This document shows, piece by piece, positions 49,622-61,575 of a stretch of 64,000 nt of DNA (positions are counted from its first letter, which is position 1; every line of letters starts with the position of its first letter). A program made the translations under genes and the position numbers. The stretch is from Torreya grandis. Lineage: Eukaryota > Streptophyta > Pinopsida > Cupressales > Taxaceae. The DNA is taken from contig JARHVA010004809.1 in assembly GCA_037957365.1 (NCBI GenBank), forward strand, positions 366,001 to 430,000. The letters are read 5' to 3'. The notes below the pieces were generated by a model. It did no database searches and had not been told where the DNA came from. It saw nothing but the letters and a program-made list of their open reading frames with translations.

Positions 49622-52600
49622 CTAGTGATCTTTCCATCTTTTGTCTAGCAACACTTTGACATTAATGATGAACTTTGCATATCCAACATCTCTATCCAAA
49701 ATGACATTGAAACTGAGAATATTTATGTTTTGATATTTTTTCAAGAAATCAATGACTTGAGAAATTATTTGACCATATTCACTTTTCAATTCATCAAAAC
49801 ATTTGATATTTTTATCCTCTATCAAAATTGAAAGAATAAACTAGTGTTTGAAGGTAGAAAAATAATCGATCTTTGCTTGCATTTCTTGGATCTCACCATT
49901 CACATGCTGAAATTCATCCAAGTTCATTTTCACAATCTTTTCTATTAGCTTGAGTGAGGCAATATCACCTAGATCTCTTTGTAGAACTTTACACAAGGTT
50001 AGCAATATATGGTGTGCAAGTTGTCATTTCTTGTATATTGGATCCAAAATAGAAATATTGACCTTCAACTGATCAATGGCCTAAGATAAGGAAGAATATA
50101 ATTCATGCACATCTTCCAAATTGTCAATAACCAATTTTACTCTATATTTCAAAATCTTCTCAAACACCTCAAGGATTTTCAATTTGGCCTCATCCTTTGT
50201 CTTCTCATTTTGATTTTTCAAATATTCAATTTCTTTCTCCAACTTCAACTTCAATGCATTCAACTGATCAACTAAGACTATATTATCACTAGTTATTTGT
50301 GGCATAGGGGTTTGGTATGGCATAATTGCTTGGATTTGAGAATAAACACCTTTCAACTATTGATTTAGTTTGACATTTTCCAAATACAACCTGTTTACTT
50401 CATCATTCATCTCAATTTGAGTTTTTTCATAGTTGAGCAATCTTTGCTTTATTTCCTTGACAACAGCTTGTGTGAACATTGTAGACTGCATAGTAAGGGT
50501 GGAACATTCAAGCATTGATGTATCTTTAAATGTTTTCACCATAGTTGTTCCCCTCAACTCTTGGACTACATCAAGAAATCTTGGCTTGTTGATGTTCTTC
50601 TATGTGGCCCATATTGCTAGAGTCTCTATTTTTGGGTTAAACCCATAACCACTGACACCATCCTCATAATCAAACTCAGAAACATCATGGGGTCATCTTG
50701 ATTTCTCACTTGGTCCAACAAAAATATTTTCTTCAATTTAAGGCTAGGGATGATCAGCATATTACTCTTCAAAACCATTTGTCTAGCCTCTTCAGGGCTA
50801 ACATTTATTTCATCAATTTTCAAATCCTTGAAAGTCTATGTCACAATTTTATCATTTTGAGATTCATCATCACCCATTTTATTTATTTCCACATTTTATT
50901 CAAAAAAATTCATCTTTATTTTGAGCCAAAAATCTTTGAATTCTAGGGTATTGATGAAATCATCATCCTTGATGAACCTCATAGAAGCCACAACCCTTTC
51001 ATCTTCTTGTAGTTTAGGCTCACCTTGTGCCTGTTCATCCATTCTTGCTTCTAGTTTGTGTGCTTCTATTTATTGACCAACAAGGGGTTGATCAACTTCC
51101 TCTTCCTCTCCCATATGCCTCAAAATACTGGCCACCTCCTTAGATTCACCAACTCCTTCAGTCATTTCATATGGAACCAATGGAGAAAAATCATCAGTCT
51201 TTTGCCTTTTAGTAGGTGGTGAATCAGGAACAATTGAATCTTGCACTGACATTACATCTGGACCAACTTCTTGAATCACAAATCCTATTGGCTTTTTAAC
51301 AGGGAGGTTGGTAGCCTTTGTAGGCTGCTTCTCAGACATGCCATATATTTTTTCAAAATTATCAATTATCAAATCTATTCTTTTCAAAGGGTCCTCTTCA
51401 ACAAAAAATCCTAAAAAATTAGGGTTTTTATTTCTTTTGTCATCCTCAATATTATTCAAAATTTTCCATTTTATTTTCCTATTATATACCTCTTCAAAAG
51501 TGATGCAATTTCTGATCACATCCTCATCAAAATTGATTTGATGGGATATCCCCATCCTGTTAAGGATGACTTGTCTAAAAAATTTCATGTGACCCTCTAG
51601 ATTACAAACCCTTTCTATCCCTAATTTCAAATAATATTTATCCTTCAAATAGGCTTGTAACTCCTCCAAAGTATCTGCACCATAGTACCATTCACCAAAC
51701 ATAGTGGAATCTGGAAGAAATGTGCCCTTCTTTTGTTTTTTCATCAAATCTTTCTCCATCCAAAGCATCTAACACATAAATTTAAGAAAAGTAATTATGT
51801 TTGGCATAATTTTTGGCAACACATGGGGTGGTTGAGTACACCCATATACTCTGATTATAGTATGGTCAAGCAAGAAATACTAATCTGAAAAGTTATGTTT
51901 CTGACCCTGTTCTAGCCTATGAGCAAGAGGCCTTAACATTTCTCTAGCCTCTTTGGTCAATCTAGGAAAAAGGCTACCAAGGTAATTCATTATTATGACT
52001 GATAAATTATCATGGAACATAACATAGTTATAGTTCTAATAATGAGTGTCCCATTTGTAACACCAGCATTATGTAGGCAATCTCTATCCCTTTTGATCAA
52101 TCATGCTCAAGTCTATCCTACTGGACCAATTCCTTCTATTTAGATAAAAAATTAAATGACACAACAAAGAATAATATTTTAAATCCATAGGTGTCTTGTT
52201 CTCCCTTATTTGAAAAAATTTGTCATGTAATTTATTCTTAATAAATGATGCAAAATCATAATTAACATTAACCTCTAGGTTCTGTATTCTCATGGCCATC
52301 ATCATCATGTCAACTGGAATTCTCTCTTGGGCATCAATTCCTCGCACTTATCACAAATAAAAATATGTCCTTTTGAAATAGAAAATAGAGTCATCAACTG
52401 GAAAAGGCTCAATTGCAGTGGTTGGGATTGAAATCCTTCTATTGTTGGCCCATTTCCTCATGTACATGGGCAATTCATCACTCCTATGTGTATTCCTCAA
52501 ACTGGTATATTATTGTTCACTCTTCTTCAAGTCAAATTTTTCGAGGGCTTGCTTGTTGAGCATGAAGTAATCAATGATTGCATTTCTGTTCATATCCACT

Positions 52601-52962
52601 AATGGTGACCCATTTGGCAACCTGATAGTTTTGGTGGCTAGATGATAGTGTTGTGCCAATATCCTAATCAAATCCACATCAATGAATACGTTTGGCACCA
52701 TAAGTTTATCCAAATTCAAATTCCATGGGTTTGCAACTAGTCCCTGTCTAACTTTCTTTTCATAAAAATACCAAAAAAGGTTCCATCCTAAGATAGGGAC
52801 TCTAGCATCCCAACACCCTTCTGCTCCATCCTTGAATAGTTTCTTATACCATTTGTCAACTAAATTTCACAAAATGTCCAACAGTGACTGTTAAAGGGAC
52901 TACTTATTTGGAATAGGGGGTTCAATGCTCTTACTTATAGACATAGATTTCTTAGGTACCAT
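49622..52962 (-). pseudogene. Unidentified large protein (about 1,110 codons), pseudogene
   Basis: From an ATG at 52962 (MVPKKSMSISKSIEPP) the minus strand stays in one frame to about 50626. One frameshift follows, then a single frame runs to 49622. Readable blocks include WDARVPILGWNLFWYFYEKK, VRQGLVANPWNLNLDKLMVP, VDLIRILAQHYHLATKTIRL, an open 232-codon piece at 51070-51768 ending in an acidic tail with a basic PPTKRQKTDD patch, and a Lys/Glu-rich coiled coil at 50081-50356 (KLKLEKEIEYLKNQNEKTKD). About 18 in-frame stops interrupt it; many could come from CAA, CAG or CGA by C-to-T change. I know no family for it. From memory it resembles repeated hypothetical proteins predicted in gymnosperm genomes. 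It may be a transposon accessory or gag-like protein. Confidence 0.7.
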
Positions 52963-53379
52963 AGTTTGATGCTTTTATGAACTAGGGTTTTGATAGTCAC
53001 TTACTCTACCAAACTGTTAAAAATAAAACATAAACTAAATACCAAATTTTAAGAAGAAAGTGATGAGGCCTACTTACCTGGTTTGAAGATGGCTGAAGTG
53101 CATACACGGAACTTAAATTCACCATTTACAATCACCATTGAATTTGCTTGAATGATGAAATATAAAGAACTTCCAAATTTTATTCTGCTATGGAGTTGAT
53201 CATTTTGCCATTACTCTGATTCCTGCCATGAAATTGATAAATCTCAGCATTCAAGTCTTTCAAAGATAGATCATTGATTTGGTCCAATCCAATGGTTTGG
53301 CAGGCACATCAATCACAAGCATCAATAATAACCACTATGGGGTAGTGATATAATCATTTCAACATTTAATACTTTACCG
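52963..53379. other. 5' flank of the long pseudogene, no feature
   Basis: No coding support. AACCACTATGGGGTAGTGATA near 53331 contains CACTA and TAGTG facing each other five bases apart, possibly a degenerate CACTA terminus. Confidence 0.3.
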
Positions 53380-54730
53380 CATCACTTCAAGACCTATTTA
53401 GATCTATCATGGGACCACGAGAGCTTATGAACGATTATACCACATCTTTCACTGCTTATCTCCACCCTAAAATCCTTGATACACATCATCATGGGATGGT
53501 GGAATACATGTTAGCCCTTATACCTCATATTGCATTACCACCAACCTTTGATCTAACCATCATGGGATCATGGGATCCTTTGGCATCCCTTCACTATATA
53601 CCTATCATCACAAGCATTGGATTTGACTGTGGTGAGAGTATGGGACATACTTTATATAAATTTTACCGCTTACTTATATCCTGCAAGACCTTCTTTGAAA
53701 TACAAAAAATAGATATAAATAATATATATTGTATAGAGTATTACATTAAATTTATGTAAAAAATCTGACCCTACAAATTTGCAATTACAATTTTGATTAT
53801 TGTTGCTTTAACATTTGGATTTGGTAGGAGATGGCTTCCATGATCATACAAAATTCTCCTAATAGGGTTATTGAGTAGAGAATTCATTTTTTTATATTCA
53901 TATGTACCTTCTATAGTTAAATTTTTGACCTAGAGTGTCAAGGGAAATATATGAAAAATCTAGAGTGTGGACTCTAGAGTGTTAGTATCTCTGACTATGT
54001 ATATTAGGGTTTGGGTGGCTAATGTCCATTGAATGACCCTTTAATAGTAAGACACTGTGTGATAGAATAATAAAATTGATTATAATATTGAAATAACAAA
54101 ATATGTGTCCCATATATTATAAATATGTTCAAAGTTAAGTGTGTAATTGATAATACTTATGTGTGAAATGAGTTACAACACTTATCTATTTATAAGCGAC
54201 TTTGAATTCAAATTTGATAATTTTAATACACGACAAATGATTGTAAAATAAGGTCACAAAAAGTCATGAGATTATATGTTATTATACCAAAACATAAAAT
54301 AACATAATAACTATTATGAAACTTTAAAAAGGTGGTCTCCACATTTAAAAATCAACCACAATACTAATATCATTCAATTTAAAAAATTGCGTATACACAA
54401 AAATATAAATAAAACTTAGGAAACCATTCTAAAATACCCTAAACTATCCCCTTTCAATCCACCAATCCCCAATTAAATATAGTTTCCAAGTTCATTTCAT
54501 AAAAATCCAATCAAAGGTCATCCATCCAACTCATATAAAGTTATAGTAACATTAAGCCACCTTACCATACATACATCATATTTATTAAAATAATAGTTTG
54601 CCCTTACTACCATGCCACCATTTATATTCTTGTCTACCATGGGGATGCATTGAACCTTTACTATTTTCTCTTACCGCATCACCATAAGTTAACATTTTGT
54701 TTGTCACAGGGTCACGGTGAAATATTAAAT
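53380..54730. repeat. Degenerate region with TTACCRC/GYGGTAA motifs
   Basis: TTACCGC or a close match on either strand occurs near 53383, 53435, 53534, 53630, 53662, 54607, 54674 and 54711. An open frame of 116 codons (53409-53759) overlaps these motifs, has no family resemblance and is probably fortuitous. 53760-54600 is otherwise plain AT-rich sequence. Confidence 0.45.
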
Positions 54731-56080
54731 GCTACTCAAACTCTTATTTTTAGTCCACCCATTACTTTTGAGACCTCCACAGGGCCACGGTAACTAGTCT
54801 CTATATACCACAACACCACAAGTGAAGTTCTTGCATGCTACAGGGAAGTGGTAACTATCTTTTTACGTCCTTTGGTTCCCGCACACCCACCAAAGCTATT
54901 TGAATGCACTTTGAGGTTGTGGTAAGAGACAAAAAACACATCAATGACCAAAATACAAATGTATTTCACATGAACATGATATGGGATGCTTATGAATGAC
55001 TCCTAGAATAATTTTAAAAGGAATGTGGACTCCTAGGATGAATTTTATGAATTTTGGAAAAAAATACCTGAAAGAAATGTAGTCTCATGGTGATGGAATT
55101 CCATGACAAATTAATTGTTATGGATTGTCATGGCATTCCATCACCATGAAACCACATTTCTTTGAGGCATTTATATTATATGTTACTCAAACTCTTGCCA
55201 TCAGCCCACCAATTAATTTTGAGACCTTTGTGGGGCCAAGGTAATTAGTCTCTATATACCACAACATGACAAGTAAAGTTTCTACATGTTGTGGGGAAGT
55301 GGTAACTATCTTGTCACTTCCATTAGTTATTGCACACCCACCAGAGCTATTTGAATGTACTGTAGGGCTATGGTATGAGACAAAAACACATCAATGATCA
55401 AAATACAAATGTATTTCACATAGACATGATATGTGATGCTTATGAATGACTACTAGAATAATTGTAAAAGGAATATGGATTCCTAGGATGAATTTTATAA
55501 ATTTTGAAAAACATACCTCAAAGAAATATGGTCTCATGGTGATGGAATGCCATGACTAGCGAATTGTTATGGATTGTCATGGAATTCCATCACCATGAGA
55601 CCACATTTCTTTGAGGCATTTATATTAAATGCTACTCAAACTTTTACCACCATCCCACCAATTACTTTTGAGACCTCCATAGGGCCACAGTAACTAGTCT
55701 CTATATACCGCAACATTGCAAGTAAAGTTTCTACATGTTGTGGGAAAGTGGTAACTATCTTTTTACTTCCTTTAGTTCTCACACACCCACCAAATCTATT
55801 TGAATGTACTATGGGGATGTGATAAGAGATAAAAGACACATCAATGATCAAAATACAAATGTCTTTCACATGGACATGATATGGGATGCTTATGAATGAC
55901 TCTTGGAATAATTGTAAAAGGAATATGGACTCTTAGGATGAATTTTATTAATTTTGGAAAAAATGCCTTAAAAAAATATGGTCTCATGGTAATGGAATGC
56001 CATGATGAATGACAAGACAAGTTAATTATTATGGATTGTCATGGCATTCCATCACCATGAGACCACATTTCTTTGAGGCA
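54731..56080. repeat. Tandem array of three 450-bp units, each with a terminal hairpin
   Basis: Units start at the word GYTACTCAAAC at 54731, 55182 and 55631 (steps of 451 and 449). Each runs through GGGCCACGGTAACTAG, TCTATATACCACAAC, GTGGTAACTATCTT and CAATGAYCAAAATACAAATG and ends in an inverted repeat. Hairpin arms are 55066-55109/55125-55169, 55516-55556/55575-55618 and 55964-56005/56036-56080, with stems holding TCATGGTGATGGAATKCCAT. A lone left arm recurs at 56287-56332. The array also holds about ten TTACCRC/GYGGTAA motifs. It lies 0.7 kb upstream of a CACTA transposase gene. Confidence 0.85.
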
Positions 56081-56744
56081 TTTTTTCAGCCAATTCAATG
56101 TCTTGTCTATGCTCTAACTTATTATTATGCTTTGATAGATTTTTTCCAAGCATCTATAGCTTGTTCGAAAACACTTGTTTTAAGATTTTAGCGATAGCAA
56201 CAAGGTTGTGAACTGTTTAATAAAATGCTTTGGTAAACATGTATGAAAAATGTGGTAACATAAACAAGGCAGTGAACTATTTGAAAAATGCTTCAAAGAA
56301 ATGAGGTCTCATGGAATGCCATGACAAAAAAATGTAATTGGCAGCTACTCCTAATTATTAGTTATGCAATGTGAATTAATTACATAATTGCTTAGGTTGA
56401 CTTTGTAAAAACTATATTGTAATTGAAATTTTGTCATCTATCAACATCTAGTTATTAGTTATGCAATGTGAAGTAATGCTTTGAGTTTGAAAGATGTGCA
56501 ATGCAATGTAATCAACAATTTGAATATAAACTAAAAAAAATTATTTTTTACAATTCATTAGTTAAACTCTCTATTTTATTTTCTCTCTATAACTCTATTT
56601 CTATGGAAATTCTTTTCCATTAAAAAAATAGTTTTTGTCTTTTAGTCTACAATTTTTTACATTTTTTTAAAACTCTAATTTGAACTTTTGGTTTGATAAT
56701 TTTTTTCACAAAATATTTTTGTTGCTATGTGTTGAACATTAAAT
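56081..56744. other. AT-rich spacer before the CACTA transposase
   Basis: Holds the stray hairpin arm at 56287-56332 and a duplicated phrase ATTAGTTATGCAATGTGAA (about 56358 and 56454). It could contain the promoter of the transposase gene; no clear TATA box stands out. Confidence 0.4.
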
Positions 56745-59700
56745 ATGGATCAACGTCAAAGGTTGACTATGGATCAATACCATGCATTTGATGAGAGAGT
56801 AACCAATGAGAGGGACATGGACAAATATCCATGTCCAAGTAATGACTGTCTTGGTGGAAATGTGAGAAAAAGAAATTTGATTTATCGACATATAATAAGA
56901 TATGGGCATAGTGGTATAATCCTTTGGGATCAAAATTTTATGAATATATGATAGAATTGTAGAGTGTGAGAGATGAAGAGGCAACAAACATAGATGAAGT
57001 GGCACCAAACATAGATGAAGAGGTAGAAATGTTAGACGAAGGGTTTGAAGTTGATAAAATGTTTAATGATGGTCTATACGATGATTGGGCCAAGTTGATG
57101 GAGGATGCTTTAAATCCTGTGTATTTCAATTGCAAGTTAAGTCATTTGACAATAATCCTTCAAATTTTTAACTTGTAAGTGGTGTTTGGATGGACAAATG
57201 AGAGTGTAGATCAATTATTGACATTATTAAGTTTGTTGTTACCACTTGACTCCACATTGCTAACAAAACAAAGTCAATGTAAAAATAAAATCACTAAGCT
57301 AGGCTTAGGGTATGAAAACATCCATGCATGTGTGAATGGTTGTGTATTATTTCACAATAATCTTGAAAGTGAGAGTGAATGTTTGAAATTTCATGAAGTA
57401 AGGTATAGACAAGGGTTGAAATTAGTTGTGGTTCCTAGAAAGGTTCTTTGCCACTTTGCGATAATCCCATAATTAATTTGAATGTATAGGTGCAGAGAGT
57501 TTGTTTAAATTATGCAATGGCATGCCCAAAATAAGAGAATTGATGGAAAACAAAATGTGTCTGATTCTAAGACGTGGATGGAATTTGATAATAGATGGCT
57601 TGATTTTTCTCAAGATCCTCGTAATGTAATGTTGGGTTTGACTCTAGATGGGGTGAACCCATTCTCAGATCAAAGTAATAAATGGTCAACTTGGATAGTG
57701 TTTTTAATAAATTATAACTTGCTTCCATGGTTAAAAACTAAACCATTTTTCTTAATGTTATCATTAATTATACCAGGAAAGAAAAGTGTGACTTCAGATA
57801 CAATCGATGCTTATCTAGAGCCATTATATGATGAGCTAATGTAATTGTGGAAAGTAATTGAAGCAATTCAATCTTTAAGGGATGGTCATTCAATCAAATT
57901 CACTTTGATAGCTTCCTTATTGTTTATGATTCATGATCTTCTTGCATATGGCACATTGTTTGGTCTCAATGTTCATGGATAACATAGATGTCATGCTTGA
58001 AACTTTAAGGATTTTGTGAGGCACTCAATAAGTTTGCATAAGTGTATTTATTGTGGATATCATGCTAACCTTAAAATGGATCATCCATATCATCAACAAA
58101 AAACATGTTTCAATGGTCAAAAAGAGAATCGTGAAGTGCCATTACTAATAACGGGTGATTATATTATTGAGAATGGAAAAAAAATAATGTCATTTATTGA
58201 AAATGATGGGATTGCTGGTAGTAGATATGATCTATGTAATGAAAGAGGTTTAAAATGGTTGTGCATATTCTATAAGTTGTCATACTTTAAGGATATAACC
58301 ATTAGGCATACTGTTGACTTTATGCATACTAAGAAAATATAGCCTATGTTATTATAGAAACTATTTTTGGTGTTTTTGATACTATTTCATCATGTGAAGA
58401 CTTTTAAATCTAAGGATTCATCAAAATATTTGGGTTCACAAATGTGATGATAAAAAATATAAAAAAACCTAGTGCTCCTTATGTCTGGATAAAGGAACAA
58501 TGTGCATAATTCTTACAATTGATGTCTCGTACTTGCTTTCCCACTAGATATGTAAGTAGTAGTATTAGAAGCCAAACTAAAAGTAATGGCTTAAGAGGCC
58601 TCAAGACCCATGACTATCATGTCATAATTGAGAATATTTTACCTATTGTGGTAAATATATCAAGTTTGGCAAAGGGGCCAAGATTGGAAATTATAAGCTT
58701 GGGCCTAATATTAAAGAAAATGAGTTTACATGTATTAGATCCTTTGAACTTTGATAGTTTGAGGGAGGAGGTTGTTGAAGTCTTTTGTCTATTGGAATGG
58801 GAATTTCCACCAACAATCTTTAACATTTATATGCATTATTTGATACATCTAGAATATTAACTAGAGCATTGTGGCCTAATTAGAATGAGATGGATGTATC
58901 CTATAGAATGATATATGAAGGTTTTGAAAAATTGTTCATACTAGGGCAAAAATGGAAGGCAACATGTCTGAGGGATATTCAATGCAAGAAGATATGGGAT
59001 TTTGCACAAAATATATGAAGGATTTTGAAAATGTCAATCAACATGTATGGGATGATGACGAAGATTAGAGAGTTGCAAGTGAAGTATTAAAAGGTAATGG
59101 ATGTCACTTCAAGATATCCCATCAAGAAAGAAGTGTGATACATGCCTATAATATTCAAAACACATGTTCATTCGATAAATGGTGTAGGTAAAAAAAATTA
59201 CACAATAATTTATTTACTCGATTACATTTACACATTTATATTATTAATCTTACTATTTATACATTAATATTCTATGTATAAAATATGAAGAAGAGAATCA
59301 AGCTTGGATGCAACATTGACCTCAAAATCATAAATGTCATGATTTGATTGGAGGTGATTCTTTTCCAAAATTTGAAGAATGGATTGCTAATGTAGTCATT
59401 GATAAAAAATAAGTTCAAGATATAATAACAAAGGAAAGTGAGCTTTCACAATCTCCACATTTATGGTTATGCATTTTATTGGAATGTGGGCCTATGGTAG
59501 TCATTTAAGAGTGGAAGAAAAAGACAAAGGAAAGACAAATTATGATTGTGTTGTTAGTGCTGAATTTCTTCACAAAACTAAGAAGAAATTTCATGTTGGA
59601 TTCATCCAAGAAATTATTCAAGTGAATTTTGGTGAAAATAGTCTTATATTATTAAAACGTAAGTGGATCTGACCATCCACAATACAATTTGATGAGTATG

Positions 59701-60058
59701 GATTTATATGCACAAATATAAGACAATTTTTATCAAAGACAAATGAGCCATATGTTTCCCCTTTCAAATGAACCAATCATTTCTAATTGATAATGTAAGA
59801 ATTATAGGATGGTCATATGTCATTCAAACAGAGTCTCATTCTAAATAAAAATTCATGGAAGTTGTCGATATAATGCCTGATGGACAATATGTTAATTTAT
59901 AAGAAACATTCAAAGAAGTGGATGAAGATGATGATGGAGTGTTTGAAGAAGAGATTTTGATTACCATTGAAGAGATTAGGAGAGATAATGTATTGCATGT
60001 CACAGATAAGGATGAGGAAGAAAATCAATCAGATGCAAATAGGAGTGCTCATGATTCA
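56745..60058 (+). pseudogene. CACTA (En/Spm) TNP2-like transposase, decayed
   Basis: ATG at 56745 opens a short N-terminal zinc-binding-like piece with CPSNDCLGG and YRHIIRYGH, as in the transposase-associated domain. The Transposase_21 core follows in pieces: LGLGYENIHACVNGCVLF (57300-57352), VPRKVLCHFAIIP, MQWHAQNKRIDGK, SKTWMEFDNRWLDFSQDPRN, VMLGLTLDGVNPFSDQSNKW, INYNLLPWLKTKPFFLML and IDAYLEPLYDEL (57500-57844). DUF4218-like parts appear at 58240-58342 and 58540-58860 (GLKTHDYHVI, EFPPTIFNIYMHYLIHLEY), then RMRWMYPIE. A DUF4216-like tail lies at 59463-60058 (DEYGFICTNIRQF, KTNEPYVSPF). Order and spacing match TNP2. About 25 stops and several frameshifts, some perhaps introns, make it inactive. 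The intact enzyme binds element ends and excises the DNA. Confidence 0.88.
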
Positions 60059-60583
60059 TGAGTGTCAATATCTAATTGAAACAAGGGATAGTCATATTAA
60101 TAGTCTGATACATGTAATTGTAAACATCTTCTTGGTTTTTTACTGCAAATTATTTTTAATCTATAAACTAAATTCTATTTTAAGTTTCCATTTTAACTTA
60201 CGAACTCAATAGAGTTTTACTGATTCAAGTTGTTGATTTATACATTATTGTTTATTTGGACTTCAAGAAATGAGGAAAAGGACTGTAAGGCATAAATCAG
60301 TTGATGATAGTGATCATAATGCTAAAATTTCATTGACATATAATGAGTGCTTTTGTAGATAAAAAGTGGCCAAGAATAATGAATATTTATCATGTCTTGG
60401 TTTGACAAATAGGCAAGTTGTAAATCCACTAAGTAGTATATTATTTGTTTAAAAATATTTAATGAAATTTTATAGGCAAGATATTTATGTATATAAGACA
60501 TAATATGATATATTTTTTTTTTATAGGCAAGAAAAAGAGTGCAAAAAAATGTAGAGAAAAAATAGAAGGAAAGAAAAGATACA

Positions 60584-61575
60584 GTGTTGCCATCTCATAG
60601 AAGCCAACGCATTTGTGATTCAACAAATGCAGTTGGTGAAAATAATAGTTGTGATGATGTGCAACTTGATATAGCATATGGTGATGTGTATCTTGATATA
60701 AAACGTGGTGATGTGCATCCTGATATAGCATATGGTGATGTGCAATGTCATGATGATCTCTTAGTGCAAAGTCTAAGAGAGATTATTGAAAAAAATAAGA
60801 GCAAAGAAACAAGAGGTCTATAGATGATTTATTCAACATTAAAGGAAGTGTTTAAAGTGAAATATACAAAGACTGGTACTGATCTACCTACTCATACCAC
60901 ACCTGATGTGTCCAAGGAGCATGAATTTCTAGTTAATGAAAGTCATGAAGAGAGATCGCTTGTATCTGTTGTGCCTCAAAGTACACCTGTTGCATCTAGA
61001 ATTTTTGATGGAACCAGTGGATAAACCAAAAATATTGGTAGTGGTTTAATATAAGATGTGTCTACTTTTGTCAAAAGATAAATATTGAGTCAATATTTTT
61101 ACATATCTACAGAGAGGAATGCAAAAAAAGAAAATTAGAAGGCAAGAAGCCAATCTTGGTTGAGGTATCGAGAGATGGTGAGCCCATTGGGCCAAATACT
61201 ACAAAGTGGGCTCTGAGTTGGGTGTAAGATGTAGGGCCCATTTGGATATTTTAAAATCAATTTTTGTAAAGAAATATCTAAAAATTATGGAAAACTTTAT
61301 ACAAAAAATGGAAAATGCTTTTGAGGCTACTGGTGGACAAATCTCTAGAAAATATTACAAGCAAAAGAAGAGAATTTTGATGAACAATTTTAGATACAAT
61401 TGTAGAAAAATAATCATGGAGGGAAAGGAGAGGTTATACTCCACTCTATATTCCAAATAGTGGGAGGAATTGGAATAAAATTGCATTTCAAAGAGTAACA
61501 GAGGCAAGAGAGCAAGAGATAATGTGAAGGCTGGATATGCATTTGGCTGAGGTACATTACAGTCCAAAATAGACA
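60584..61575 (+). pseudogene. Second CACTA gene: Transposase_24 (Ptta/En/Spm)-like protein
   Basis: A repeat-rich N-terminal part (60584-60823) has four imperfect copies of GDVxLDIAY-type decapeptides. Downstream one frame reads ILVEVSRDGEPIGPNTTKWA (about 61150-61215), which fits the D-G-x-P-I-G-x-N start of the plant Ptta/En/Spm transposase domain. The next frame holds ENAFEATGGQISRKYYKQKK (61206-61460), matching the later K-x-Y-K block. EAREQEIM near 61500 recalls the A-x-x-N-R-x-x motif. Frames change at least twice and stops are present. In CACTA elements a second protein of this kind assists TNP2 by binding subterminal repeats. The call is moderate because the repeats are not typical. 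Confidence 0.5.

Noticed and set aside
53409..53759. A 116-codon open frame as a gene
   Set aside because: It overlaps the degenerate TTACCRC motif region, shows no domain and has no supporting promoter or homologous copy.
54731..56080. CRISPR-like array (repeats with spacers)
   Set aside because: Units are 450 bp and contiguous, with no short identical repeats separated by unique spacers, and the DNA is from a plant.
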